Positions 32,262-38,349 of a stretch of DNA of 38,349 nt are shown here, in pieces. Made by a program: the position numbers and the translations under genes. The stretch spans positions 1-38,349 of the IMG/VR virus record IMGVR_UViG_3300006875_002433, one strand, 5' to 3'. The notes under the pieces were generated by a model, which did not search any database, was not told the DNA's origin, and saw nothing but the letters and a program-made list of their open reading frames with translations. Source of the DNA: a virus. How positions within the stretch are numbered: position 1 is the stretch's first letter; each line of letters starts with the position of its first letter.

Positions 32262-33167
32262 CTATTCATAGTTGGTTTGACGTAAAATGTTATCAACACG
32301 CTCTTTCAAATTGGTCTTATAATTATAATACCATGTACCTATGATATTTGCAAGTTTTTTTTCATCAAAATTTTTAATTTTCTGTAACAAACCTGGAAGT
32401 TCGTGCCATGAGTCAATTCTTGGGATGGGGTTTAGTTTACCAAATACTTCTTCGTGATAAGAAAATCCGTGGTAATTCTTAACTACAGGTATACCTCCCG
32501 ATTCTAATACCTCGCAAATTCTAAAACTATCAGGGTGGCAGTTACCCGTTGGGCATGGAGAAATAATAGACGTTCTATAAAGCCTAATTTGCTCCTCTAT
32601 CGGTGCTGATTTTTTATCATTCCATCCATCTATTTCATAAACATACGAACCCCCCGATAGAGTTTTCATAACATTTACCATTTCTAATCTATCGCTTTTC
32701 ATTTGCCCGAAGAAGCAGGCGTCAAATACTGGATTGTATCCTATATCCTTAGATGCTCGCATAAAGCCTGTTTTCCATCCCAGCGGAATTGTAGTTACAT
32801 TATCATAACATGCTAGCGGTTGCCAATATTGCCTCCACACATGCTTAGCCGTCGTGTACACCTTGTAACTACGAATATTCTCCTTATACATTCTTTCAAT
32901 TTCCGCATAATGTGAGTATGCCCATTCATTTGATAAATGTACAATATAATAACCGTAATTTTTATTTTTGCATTTCTGCATATAGTAATAGTTTTTTTCG
33001 TCTACGTCACCATTCATACATGAATAGATTAGTATTGCATTATCAATTGGCTCGGTATCATCATTTAAAGGATAAACTTCCCTTTCATAATCAGAAAAAA
33101 GAAAATCCATTAAATATTCGTATTCCCAGCAAGAATCACTAATGTTTGTAACAAACTTCAATTTCAT
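32262..33167 (-). CDS. Exostosin-like glycosyltransferase
   Basis: The 301-aa protein resembles the exostosin (GT47) family: SPCPTGNCHPDSFRICEVLE with SGGIPVVKNYHGFSYHEEV (about residues 203-240) is the typical nucleotide-sugar binding and selection motif. The N-terminal half has IYSCMNGDVDEKNYYYMQ and VTTIPLGWKTGFM. It likely transfers a sugar to a glycan, and it joins the GT4 and GT8-like enzymes and the sulfotransferase. There is no signal peptide. Its ATG overlaps the upstream stop by one base. Confidence 0.8.
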   Translation of the reverse strand: MKLKFVTNISDSCWEYEYLMDFLFSDYEREVYPLNDDTEPIDNAILIYSCMNGDVDEKNYYYMQKCKNKNYGYYIVHLSNEWAYSHYAEIERMYKENIRSYKVYTTAKHVWRQYWQPLACYDNVTTIPLGWKTGFMRASKDIGYNPVFDACFFGQMKSDRLEMVNVMKTLSGGSYVYEIDGWNDKKSAPIEEQIRLYRTSIISPCPTGNCHPDSFRICEVLESGGIPVVKNYHGFSYHEEVFGKLNPIPRIDSWHELPGLLQKIKNFDEKKLANIIGTWYYNYKTNLKERVDNILRQTNYE

Positions 33168-33640
33168 TATTTTTCTCCAGGTATCAGGGATATTGGCTTT
33201 TGCCTATATTGTTCTTCTAAAACTTTCTTATTCAGTCTTTCCGGATCAGACTCAGATGTTGTTTGACTGTATATTAAGTTTTTTGTTTTAAATGTTAGCG
33301 TTTTGCTATACGGCTTATTGAGTGTGAACATTCTCATTACAGTAACGATATGATATTCCCCAACCTTGCGCACTACATATTCATTCTTATATCCGTATTC
33401 ATCTTTTAAGATAGTCCAGTGCATAGCCTCGTATCTAACATATTCTTCGTTCCACCGCCACAATATCATTTGTGTATATCTAGGAAATATTTCCAGTACA
33501 CGTTCTTTGTTATCTTTATTTTTAATTTCTTTACAATCCATCACGGTGTTAAATTCAATCATATCTATTTTTTCACAGATGGGACTATCTTTTTTCTCGC
33601 TGTACAATGCTAATAAGATCAGTAAAAATTTAATCATCAT
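33167..33640 (-). CDS. Secreted or anchored hypothetical protein
   Basis: This 157-aa protein starts MMIKFLLILLALYSEKKDSP, a signal-like segment, then has CEKIDMIEFNTVMDCKEIKN and RVLEIFPRYTQMILWRWNEE, followed by a RYEAMHWTILKDEYGYKN stretch. I recall similar Trp-rich WxxxxxxYExxxW proteins from Planctomycetota but cannot confirm. The start is uncertain. The longer frame would begin within a terminator hairpin, so I chose the ATG at 33640, which has AGG six bases upstream. The last base overlaps the next gene. Confidence 0.6.
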   Translation of the reverse strand: MMIKFLLILLALYSEKKDSPICEKIDMIEFNTVMDCKEIKNKDNKERVLEIFPRYTQMILWRWNEEYVRYEAMHWTILKDEYGYKNEYVVRKVGEYHIVTVMRMFTLNKPYSKTLTFKTKNLIYSQTTSESDPERLNKKVLEEQYRQKPISLIPGEK

Positions 33641-33650
33641 ATTCATCCTA

Positions 33651-33683
33651 TAAAAAACGCGACTACTAAAAAGTAATCGCGTC
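33651..33683 (-). terminator. Intrinsic terminator after the 101-aa gene
   Basis: A 10-bp stem, CGCGATTACT/AGTAGTCGCG, with a four-base loop is followed by TTTTTTAT on the minus strand. It ends the transcript of the 101-aa secreted protein gene 26 bases after its stop. Confidence 0.85.
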
Positions 33684-33708
33684 ACTGATTTTTAAAATTG
33701 TATATAAC

Positions 33709-34014
33709 TTATTTAATTATAAATGTTGGATAGTCGTAGTATGTGACACTACTAAAATTTACGTTTAGTGGAATCCTAACGGTGCGGTGATATCTATCAA
33801 TAGAAACCCCATTTACAAATAAACTAGCACCATACTGTGGATATACAACCACCGGCGCATAATAAATCTGCGTAGGTGTATATGTGTAGTAATAACCCTG
33901 TAGAGGGGGATAGTATTGTATGTTTGGGGCGGGTACAAATGGAACTACTGGAAATTGTGCATTAGCAGAAGTAACTAAAAACAAAGAAACAATTAAACCA
34001 ATAACACTTTTCAT
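33709..34014 (-). CDS. Small secreted Tyr/Pro-rich protein
   Basis: The 101-aa protein has a classical signal peptide (MKSVIGLIVSLFLVTSANA, then QFPVVP) and a mature part rich in Tyr, Pro and Val (NIQYYPPLQGYYYTYTPTQ, IYYAPVVVYPQYG). No enzyme motif is seen. Such sequences are usually surface or periplasmic proteins. It has its own terminator and lies 22 bases after ThyX. The function is unknown. Confidence 0.68.
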   Translation of the reverse strand: MKSVIGLIVSLFLVTSANAQFPVVPFVPAPNIQYYPPLQGYYYTYTPTQIYYAPVVVYPQYGASLFVNGVSIDRYHRTVRIPLNVNFSSVTYYDYPTFIIK

Positions 34015-34036
34015 AATTTTTCTCCTGAATTAAAAT

Positions 34037-34696
34037 TTAATATCCCCACGCTTCTAACGTATGCTTAAACGGCTGTCCTTCAATATTCTTAACACACTCT
34101 AGCATTTTAGCGGCGATTTCGCGGATTTCAAGCTGTGCGTGTTCTGAATTACGAAGTTTTTGAAAGTTTGCAAAGCTACGCATGTTAAACATTACGTCTG
34201 CCTGAATCTGGCTATTATATGTCTTAAAGAAACGGGCAGACTCTTTGGCTCGCTTGCGTCCCAATACCGGTTCAAGGTCTGCGATACACTGGTGATAAAG
34301 CATATTACCCTGTTCTACATACCTTTCTAGTATAGTAGACCAAGATTCTCCACAATCACCATATGGTAAAAATTTACTACATTCTATACCATTCCAATCC
34401 TTTGGAATATAATACTTATCTTCCTTCAACTCTTTATATCGGGCAGATTCGGCGTTGAGACTGCTAATTCTATGCTTTAGCAAATGAATATGGCTTGCAA
34501 TATCGCAGTTGACAAGGAAATGAACCATGCCCTTTTCAAATGGGGTATGGTGACCTTCTGACCACAGCATATTGATTAACTTGCCAATCCTTTTCTTTTT
34601 ATCTTCATTTAAATCACGACTTGTACTAGTCCAAGCTGAACACGCAATAATTTCATCTGAACCATAATAACCTAAAAGCTCAACTGTGTTTTTCAT
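34037..34696 (-). CDS. thyX: Flavin-dependent thymidylate synthase
   Basis: The 219-aa ThyX has the signature HRISSLNAESARY (family RHRxxSxNxxSxR, here preceded by Lys rather than Arg) at about residues 80-92, and SEGHHTPFEKGMVHF with the FAD-binding His region. QADVMFNMRSFANFQKLRN near the C-terminus contributes to the substrate site. It makes dTMP from dUMP using methylene-tetrahydrofolate, FAD and NADPH. It completes the pathway from dCMP deaminase and dUTPase. Confidence 0.95.
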   Translation of the reverse strand: MKNTVELLGYYGSDEIIACSAWTSTSRDLNEDKKKRIGKLINMLWSEGHHTPFEKGMVHFLVNCDIASHIHLLKHRISSLNAESARYKELKEDKYYIPKDWNGIECSKFLPYGDCGESWSTILERYVEQGNMLYHQCIADLEPVLGRKRAKESARFFKTYNSQIQADVMFNMRSFANFQKLRNSEHAQLEIREIAAKMLECVKNIEGQPFKHTLEAWGY

Positions 34697-34739
34697 CTTT
34701 TATCCTTTCCCATCTGTTGCCAAAAATAATTATTATAAT

Positions 34740-34812
34740 AGGGCTAGTAGGACTCGAACCTACAATCGACAGATTAGAAATCTGTAGCTCTTTCCAATTA
34801 AGCTATAGCCCC
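34740..34812 (-). tRNA. tRNA-Arg (anticodon TCT)
   Basis: A 73-nt cloverleaf has acceptor GGGGCTA/TAGCCCT (one G-T), D arm GCTT/GAGC, anticodon arm ACAGA-TTTCTAA-TCTGT (TCT, reading AGA), and T arm GTAGG-TTCGAGT-CCTAC. No CCA is encoded. It begins three bases after the tmRNA coding piece, so they are probably cut from one transcript. Confidence 0.93.
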
Positions 34813-34814
34813 AT

Positions 34815-35089
34815 ATGCCAGTTTGGGCGATAGGGTACTGGCAAACCCCAGACAGCTTACGCTGCCAATGCGAGAACTTCGTCTGCACTTACAATTTAAT
34901 CGAGTTTTTAAGTGGCCTCTCGATCAACCACTACATGCAGTTACTACTTACGCAAGCAATCGAAACTTTTCAGGCCCGTCAGGAATATACTTGGTTAAGT
35001 ATACTTTTGGTGGACCTGCCGATCATTGCAAATCGGGTCTTGCTCTGTTTCAATAATAACATCTACATGTTTATCTGGCAATGCCAGAG
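34815..35089 (-). ncRNA. ssrA: Circularly permuted two-piece tmRNA
   Basis: The gene has the acceptor piece first (about 35089-35008) and the coding piece second (34977 to about 34815), with a 30-base spacer (34978-35007). The acceptor piece ends CAGGTCC-A-CCA and pairs with GGGCCTG at the start of the coding piece, seven pairs including G3-U70, the alanine identity element. A T arm, CCGAT/ATCGG with an 8-base loop, precedes the acceptor. After GGGCCTG comes AAAAGTTTCGATTG, like the tmRNA GATTCGAC region. Pseudoknot PK1 (AGTGG/CCACT with ATCGAG/CTCGAT) precedes the tag. The tag stop sits in a GGCAGC-GTAA-GCTGTC hairpin (P5). P2 can form from TTGCT and AGCAA. It rescues stalled ribosomes with SmpB, which is not in the window. 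Confidence 0.9.
34857..34886 (-). other. tmRNA tag reading frame (ADEVLALAA)
   Basis: Within the tmRNA coding piece, GCA-GAC-GAA-GTT-CTC-GCA-TTG-GCA-GCG-TAA encodes ADEVLALAA and stop, with TAAGT before the resume codon (compare TAGTC in E. coli). The ending LAA is the ClpXP-type degradation signal. With the alanine from charged tmRNA, the tag would be A-ADEVLALAA. The stop codon lies in the P5 hairpin loop. Confidence 0.9.
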
Positions 35090-35090
35090 T

Positions 35091-35190
35091 GGGAAAGGCT
35101 GGACTCGAACCAGCATCAGGTTCCGACTCAGGAACGTAACGGCCATTGTCACTTATTCTGTTGATACAGCGTCTTTATCATCACTTTCCC
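35091..35190 (-). tRNA. Atypical tRNA-like gene, identity unclear
   Basis: A 100-base RNA has a perfect 7-bp acceptor stem GGGAAAG/CTTTCCC and a perfect T arm GCTGG-TTCGAGT-CCAGC. It also has a 5-bp arm GTTCC/GGAAC that would serve as a long variable arm. The anticodon-like hairpin GTGAC-AATGGCC-GTTAC (putative TGG) lacks the expected U33, and about 31 bases lie between acceptor and this hairpin instead of about 19. It ends directly before the tmRNA. It could be a damaged or unusual class II tRNA, a tRNA-like element, or part of the tmRNA precursor. Confidence 0.5.
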
Positions 35191-35244
35191 GTCGCCGTTT
35201 TTTTATTTTAAATGGAGAAACGGTTCGGCATAAAACTCCACCAA

Positions 35245-35928
35245 TTATTTACCCATAATACTAACTAGATTACCATTTGATACCTTCTCACCGTCATCAC
35301 TTATTACAGAACCATTACTAAAAATTGTGTCAATATTTGGCAATATCTTTAGGCCGGAATTCATACATTCTCTATTATTATGAATATGTCCGAAGCAACA
35401 TAGCTTTGGATTAAGTTTAAATATTCTTTTCTTTAAACTTGAGCATCCACAATACTCCAACCGAGATGATTCGTCATATGACAAATCTAAAATCCCCTTT
35501 GGTGGCCCGTGTGTTATTATAACATCTACATCATCAGGAATCAAGCCCCACACGCGATTTAATTTATTTCTTGCCATATTCCAAGACCAATTATGTCCAA
35601 AACATGGTGTATATGGACTCCCCCATATTTTTAGTCCCCCAATAACCGTGGAATCATTCTCTAGGTAAACGATATCCCTAGATAATAAATCGCTTGGCTC
35701 TATAAGTTTACGCTCAATAGAAACATCATGATTACCAGCTACAAAGATTTTTTCCCTAATAGGCAACTCTGTAAACCAATCAATAAATGATTTTACTTGA
35801 TTTACATTTATTGCCGAATCATTACTGTTGCTACAATCACCAGAAAAGATTACTAAATCTACTTCTTGGGGCACTTCTAAAGAATCATGTCTTCCATGAG
35901 TGTCACTTATATGCCAAATCTTAATCAT
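35245..35928 (-). CDS. Calcineurin-like metallophosphoesterase
   Basis: The 227-aa protein has the metallophosphoesterase motifs: HISDTHGRHD (motif I, DxH), FSGDCSNSND (GD), VAGNHDVSIE (GNHD), IITHGPPKG (motif IV) and CCFGHIHNN (GHxH) near residue 180. It hydrolyses phosphate esters, perhaps nucleotides or an RNA or protein phosphate. Its size and motifs resemble the family of small phosphoesterases. Its ATG overlaps the upstream stop by four bases. Confidence 0.9.
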   Translation of the reverse strand: MIKIWHISDTHGRHDSLEVPQEVDLVIFSGDCSNSNDSAINVNQVKSFIDWFTELPIREKIFVAGNHDVSIERKLIEPSDLLSRDIVYLENDSTVIGGLKIWGSPYTPCFGHNWSWNMARNKLNRVWGLIPDDVDVIITHGPPKGILDLSYDESSRLEYCGCSSLKKRIFKLNPKLCCFGHIHNNRECMNSGLKILPNIDTIFSNGSVISDDGEKVSNGNLVSIMGK

Positions 35929-36134
35929 TGTAACCTTTCATCATAATCAATTACTTTAGGCTGATTTAAATTATTACAAAATTCCTTCGCCGGATCTTCT
36001 TTTATAAATGTGGCTAGAGCATAATTGGCAAATTCGTATGGTTGACCATGTTCATCTACAACTACATAAAAATGCCAATAGTAAGCTGGATTTCCATCAA
36101 GCGGATTAGAATGATGATGTTCCACACGATACAT
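35925..36134 (-). CDS. Small phage protein of the YYWH family
   Basis: This 69-aa protein has NPAYYWHFYVVVDEHGQPYE near residue 15 and a helix, ATFIKEDPAKEFCNNL, then NQPKVIDYDERLQ. The YYWH segment is shared with the 86-aa protein at 25-285, suggesting one family. I chose the ATG at 36134, since the longer TTG frame overlaps the 49-aa gene, whose stop is one base upstream of it. The function is not known. Confidence 0.62.
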   Translation of the reverse strand: MYRVEHHHSNPLDGNPAYYWHFYVVVDEHGQPYEFANYALATFIKEDPAKEFCNNLNQPKVIDYDERLQ

Positions 36135-36135
36135 T

Positions 36136-36285
36136 TTACGCCCTTTCTTGTGTCGATGATTTTCCAACAAAGTAACCAGACGCAAAAATTAGCACGGCGC
36201 AGGATATAGACTGCACAGGGAACATCTCAAAACACACTTTCATTAATTTACCAGCCTGTTCAGTTTCCATAAGGAACTCATACAT
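36136..36285 (-). CDS. Small membrane protein (49 aa)
   Basis: A 49-aa frame runs from the ATG at 36285 to a stop one base before the next ATG (TAAAATG). It starts MYEFLMETEQAGKLMKVCFE and has a hydrophobic segment SISCAVLIFASGYFVG, so it is likely a single-pass membrane protein. Tight coupling on both sides supports it. The function is unknown. Confidence 0.58.
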   Translation of the reverse strand: MYEFLMETEQAGKLMKVCFEMFPVQSISCAVLIFASGYFVGKSSTQERA

Positions 36286-36288
36286 ATA

Positions 36289-36444
36289 TTAGTCTCCAAT
36301 TAGATTATTTTCCACTTTATTTCTGTACTGTTCTATGATTTGATTGAGGGCTTTAATTTCCTCTTTCAAATCTTTAACTCTTTCTTTTAATTCTTCATTT
36401 TGATCGAAAATAAAATCCATGATTCTATTATCAATGCTGTTCAT
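36289..36444 (-). CDS. Short coiled-coil protein
   Basis: This 51-aa protein starts MNSIDNRIMDFIFDQNEELK and continues as a heptad helix, RVKDLKEEIKALNQIIEQYR. I chose the ATG at 36444, which overlaps the upstream stop by 14 bases, because the earlier start overlaps it more. There is no recognised function. Confidence 0.55.
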   Translation of the reverse strand: MNSIDNRIMDFIFDQNEELKERVKDLKEEIKALNQIIEQYRNKVENNLIGD

Positions 36445-36748
36445 TATCTTCTTTCGTTGGAATAAAATAAAATTCACCATCATCACCAACCAATAAATCT
36501 AAATATCCAGCCTTGAATAAATGTTCGATATCCATACCAATATCATCATTGTCGTTATCAACAACCATATCAACCGGCATTTGCTTGACTTCGTAGAATA
36601 CAGTGTCTGTATCTTTAAGATCTTTTGTCATTTCATTTAATTTTTCAATAGATGTAAATACGCCTATAACATCAGTAAAGCATATTGTTTCATCCTCATT
36701 GTCGCCGTTTACTAGTATCAACTCATTTTTCATCAATGTAAATACCAT
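36431..36748 (-). CDS. Hypothetical acidic protein
   Basis: This 105-aa protein is very acidic. It has LMKNELILVNGDNEDETICF, then VFTSIEKLNEMTKDLKDTDT and VVDNDNDDIGMDIEHLFKAG. I chose the ATG at 36748, nine bases after GGAG. There is no recognised domain. It overlaps the coiled-coil gene. Confidence 0.55.
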   Translation of the reverse strand: MVFTLMKNELILVNGDNEDETICFTDVIGVFTSIEKLNEMTKDLKDTDTVFYEVKQMPVDMVVDNDNDDIGMDIEHLFKAGYLDLLVGDDGEFYFIPTKEDNEQH

Positions 36749-36765
36749 TTCAATACTCCAATAAA

Positions 36766-36924
36766 TTATTCTTTTACTAAAACACAATTAATAGGATCAA
36801 TATCTATAGAATCTAAATTCTTATAACATTCATCGCACAATATCATTGTCGCATCGCCAATCGTCTGTATAGTGGTCTTAGCAAAAACTCCGCAACATTC
36901 GCAATGGAATATTATGTAATTCAT
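36766..36924 (-). CDS. Small zinc-binding protein (52 aa)
   Basis: A 52-aa frame begins MNYIIFHCECCGVFAKTTIQ and continues with MILCDECYKNLDSIDIDPIN, giving a CxCC and CxxC pair that could hold a zinc ion. The gene lies four bases after its upstream neighbour and 18 before the next. Its coding nature is supported by the paired Cys. Confidence 0.6.
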   Translation of the reverse strand: MNYIIFHCECCGVFAKTTIQTIGDATMILCDECYKNLDSIDIDPINCVLVKE

Positions 36925-36927
36925 AAT

Positions 36928-37194
36928 TCAACCTTCAGGAACTACTTCCACAACTTTTTTATTTATAGTTTTTCTACTTGAATAACGATTTGGATCTGCT
37001 AGCCCGCTATCAATTCTATTTTTTAGTGTTACATATACCCCTTTCTCATCTTCACAAAGAACCTGTTCATCATTGATTATAACATCGTAATCGTCTTTGT
37101 CAACTACCATTTCCAAATGAGAGCCATATGGCGTCTTCGTGGTTATAACTTTGGCTGTATCGTGTTGTTTCTTTGATGTAGTACTTCTTCTCAT
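36928..37194 (-). CDS. Hypothetical basic protein
   Basis: This 88-aa protein starts MRRSTTSKKQHDTAKVITTK, then has HLEMVVDKDDYDVIINDEQV and LKNRIDSGLADPNRYSSR. There is no recognised family. I chose the ATG at 37194, after GGAAGGG, over a longer TTG frame that overlaps its neighbour. Confidence 0.55.
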   Translation of the reverse strand: MRRSTTSKKQHDTAKVITTKTPYGSHLEMVVDKDDYDVIINDEQVLCEDEKGVYVTLKNRIDSGLADPNRYSSRKTINKKVVEVVPEG

Positions 37195-37205
37195 TTTGCC
37201 CTTCC

Positions 37206-37406
37206 TTACCAATTTTCCCAAGATTTATGAATAAATAAACTATTAATAACATTCTTTAAATTAATTGTATCAGTTTTTCTAACTTCCCCTAACTCATCGT
37301 CAACCTCGCTATTATGAACCTTATAATAATCTCTTAGATAACTATAAATCTCATTAAAAGCCTTTTCTGATTCGTCAAAAGAATAATCTGGTCCATGAAC
37401 TTCCAT
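37206..37406 (-). CDS. Small hypothetical protein
   Basis: This 66-aa protein is soluble and helical: YSFDESEKAFNEIYSYLRDY and then KTDTINLKNVINSLFIHKSW. No motif is recognised. It starts four bases after the stop of the 52-aa membrane protein. Confidence 0.5.
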   Translation of the reverse strand: MEVHGPDYSFDESEKAFNEIYSYLRDYYKVHNSEVDDELGEVRKTDTINLKNVINSLFIHKSWENW

Positions 37407-37410
37407 TTGA

Positions 37411-37569
37411 TCACCAGTGCCTTATGCAGTTCGCTATAATAAATATACATGTGATAACATTCAAAATCCAGTAGAATGTCCTAATAATTGCGGAAATATC
37501 TGACTCAGTATCACAGTCGCTAATTCGACTGCCCATTGTTTTACACCAAATTCTCCACAGTTTCATCAT
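37411..37569 (-). CDS. Small conserved-type phage membrane protein (52 aa)
   Basis: A 52-aa frame reads MKLWRIWCKTMGSRISD after a second possible Met, then IIRTFYWILNVITCIFIIAN and a short CIRHW tail. It has one membrane segment, an amphipathic N-terminus and a conserved-looking IRHW end. I recall this K-L-W-R-x-W ... IRTF ... IxHW pattern as a small phage protein in marine cyanophages, of unknown role. Only nine bases separate it from the DUF1501 stop upstream. Confidence 0.7.
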   Translation of the reverse strand: MMKLWRIWCKTMGSRISDCDTESDISAIIRTFYWILNVITCIFIIANCIRHW

Positions 37570-37578
37570 TATTATCTC

Positions 37579-38349
37579 TCAAATTAAAATATCTTTTATA
37601 ACTTTACCGTTATCCACTATCTCAACGGGCCTTTCTCCAGGCGCCATTAACTCTTTATCCGCCACAATACCTAATAGGTGGTACATTGTATACGCAAAAT
37701 CTTCCGGTGATACTGGGTTATTTTCCGGCTCTGATGCGGTAGAATCCGTAGCCCCATAGATTAATCCACGTTTCACACCGCCACCGGCCAGTAGCGTGCT
37801 AAACGCTTTGGGCCAATGATCACGCCCTGCGTCTGCGTTGATTTTGGGCGTTCTCCCAAATTCACTACTTACCATGATTAGAGTCGTGTCTAATAAGCCG
37901 CGCTCATCTAGATCGCTAATAAGGGCCGTTAAAGCCTTATCTAGAGGTGGAGCTTGAGTTTTCATCGCACCATTGATCCCTTGGTGCATATCCCAGCCGC
38001 CATAAGTTAAAGTTACCATTCTAACGCCAGCCTCAACTAATCTCCTAGCCATTAACATTCTTTGACCGGCTTGATTTTTACCATATCGTTCTTTAATTTT
38101 TTCATCTTCTGCTTTTAAATTAAATGCTTCCCTAGCTTTTGGCGAAGTAATTAAACTAAAAGCCTGATCATAAAAACTATTCATAGCTTTCATTTTATCA
38201 GCATGGGGATTTTTATAAAAGAAATCTTGATTGACTATAGCTAGGGCGGACTTCCTTCTTTCAAATCTATCTAGATCAATACCTTCTGGCAGAGACAGGT
38301 CTTGCACCTGGAAATTCTCATTTGCAGGGTCTGAACCAAGACTGAACGG
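37579..38349 (-). CDS. DUF1501-type protein, 5' end outside the window
   Basis: The open frame runs to the right edge (256 residues visible). It begins PFSLGSDPANENFQ then VQDLSLPEGIDLDRFERRK and contains AGVRMVTLTYGGWDMHQGIN, LDERGLLDTTLIMVSSEFGR and a TPKINADAGRDHWPKAFSTL region, ending in VEIVDNGKVIKDILI. This matches the C-terminal part of DUF1501 proteins, which are abundant in Planctomycetota and related to alkaline-phosphatase-like or sulfatase folds. The N-terminal part, usually with a twin-arginine signal, is missing. It is nine bases from a phage gene, on the same strand. Confidence 0.87.
   Translation of the reverse strand, partial: PFSLGSDPANENFQVQDLSLPEGIDLDRFERRKSALAIVNQDFFYKNPHADKMKAMNSFYDQAFSLITSPKAREAFNLKAEDEKIKERYGKNQAGQRMLMARRLVEAGVRMVTLTYGGWDMHQGINGAMKTQAPPLDKALTALISDLDERGLLDTTLIMVSSEFGRTPKINADAGRDHWPKAFSTLLAGGGVKRGLIYGATDSTASEPENNPVSPEDFAYTMYHLLGIVADKELMAPGERPVEIVDNGKVIKDILI

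Noticed and set aside
34815-35258. A long plus-strand open frame across the RNA island
   Set aside because: It runs antisense over the tmRNA and tRNA structures, has no ribosome site, and its composition reflects stable RNA.
1-38349. CRISPR arrays or insertion sequences
   Set aside because: No regularly spaced direct repeats and no transposase-like proteins were found. The only mobile elements seen are the intein and the HNH gene.

Overview
The window looks like part of an AT-rich genome of a large, virulent-type tailed phage. Nearly every gene reads on the minus strand, packed with 4-base or longer overlaps. The content is a phage replication, nucleotide and regulation toolkit: Pol III alpha fragment, proofreading-type exonuclease, DnaB-type helicase, DnaG-type primase, RecA/UvsX recombinase, SSB, PhoH, a small sigma factor, dUTPase, class II ribonucleotide reductase, dCMP deaminase, ThyX and dNMP kinase. 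Many small phage-type ORFans accompany them. No capsid, terminase, portal or tail gene was recognised with certainty, although the 538-aa modular protein and the 217-aa protein may be virion-related. The host cannot be proven. Several gene products (DUF1501 at the right edge, a papain-like protease, a Cys-rich secreted thioredoxin-like protein, a BON-domain secreted protein) remind me of Planctomycetota-type proteins, so a phage of that phylum is my best inference.

Layout in transcription order, from high to low coordinates. (1) 38349-35245: DUF1501 fragment, then a run of tiny ORFs and a metallophosphoesterase. (2) 35190-34740: an RNA island with a tRNA-like gene of odd architecture, a circularly permuted two-piece tmRNA and tRNA-Arg(TCT). 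(3) 34696-31048: ThyX, secreted proteins, an exostosin-like glycosyltransferase, dCMP deaminase, a nuclease-like protein and tRNA-Thr(TGT). (4) 31033-28931: a BON-domain secreted protein, a roughly 380-nt structured RNA with its own promoter, then a short operon ending in SSB and a strong terminator. (5) 28865-25163: a consensus promoter with an operator-like palindrome, a membrane protein, a GT4 glycosyltransferase, a sigma factor and the 217-aa protein. (6) 25151-21663: a membrane and envelope cluster (PAS membrane protein, holin-like protein, further membrane proteins, papain-like protease, thioredoxin-like protein). (7) 21580-7915: nucleotide metabolism and replication, including recA interrupted by a class 3-type intein. 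(8) 7900-3807: the modular protein, a bacterioferritin-like protein with a damaged diiron site, a glycosyltransferase and a sulfotransferase. (9) 3383-16: a Pol III alpha that stops just after the third catalytic Asp, an HNH endonuclease and a DEDDh exonuclease.

How they work together: the deaminase, dUTPase, ThyX, RNR and dNMP kinase form a dNTP supply line. Primase, helicase, SSB, Pol III and exonuclease form the replisome, and RecA with the PD-(D/E)XK nucleases supports recombination. The phage sigma factor and the host-like promoters suggest timed transcription. The tmRNA and tRNAs would tune or rescue translation. The glycosyltransferases and sulfotransferase suggest glycan modification. 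The strongest unusual systems are the permuted tmRNA (tag ADEVLALAA, G3-U70 identity pair, encoded CCA), the unassigned structured RNA at 29840-30217, and the class 3 intein in the recA P-loop.
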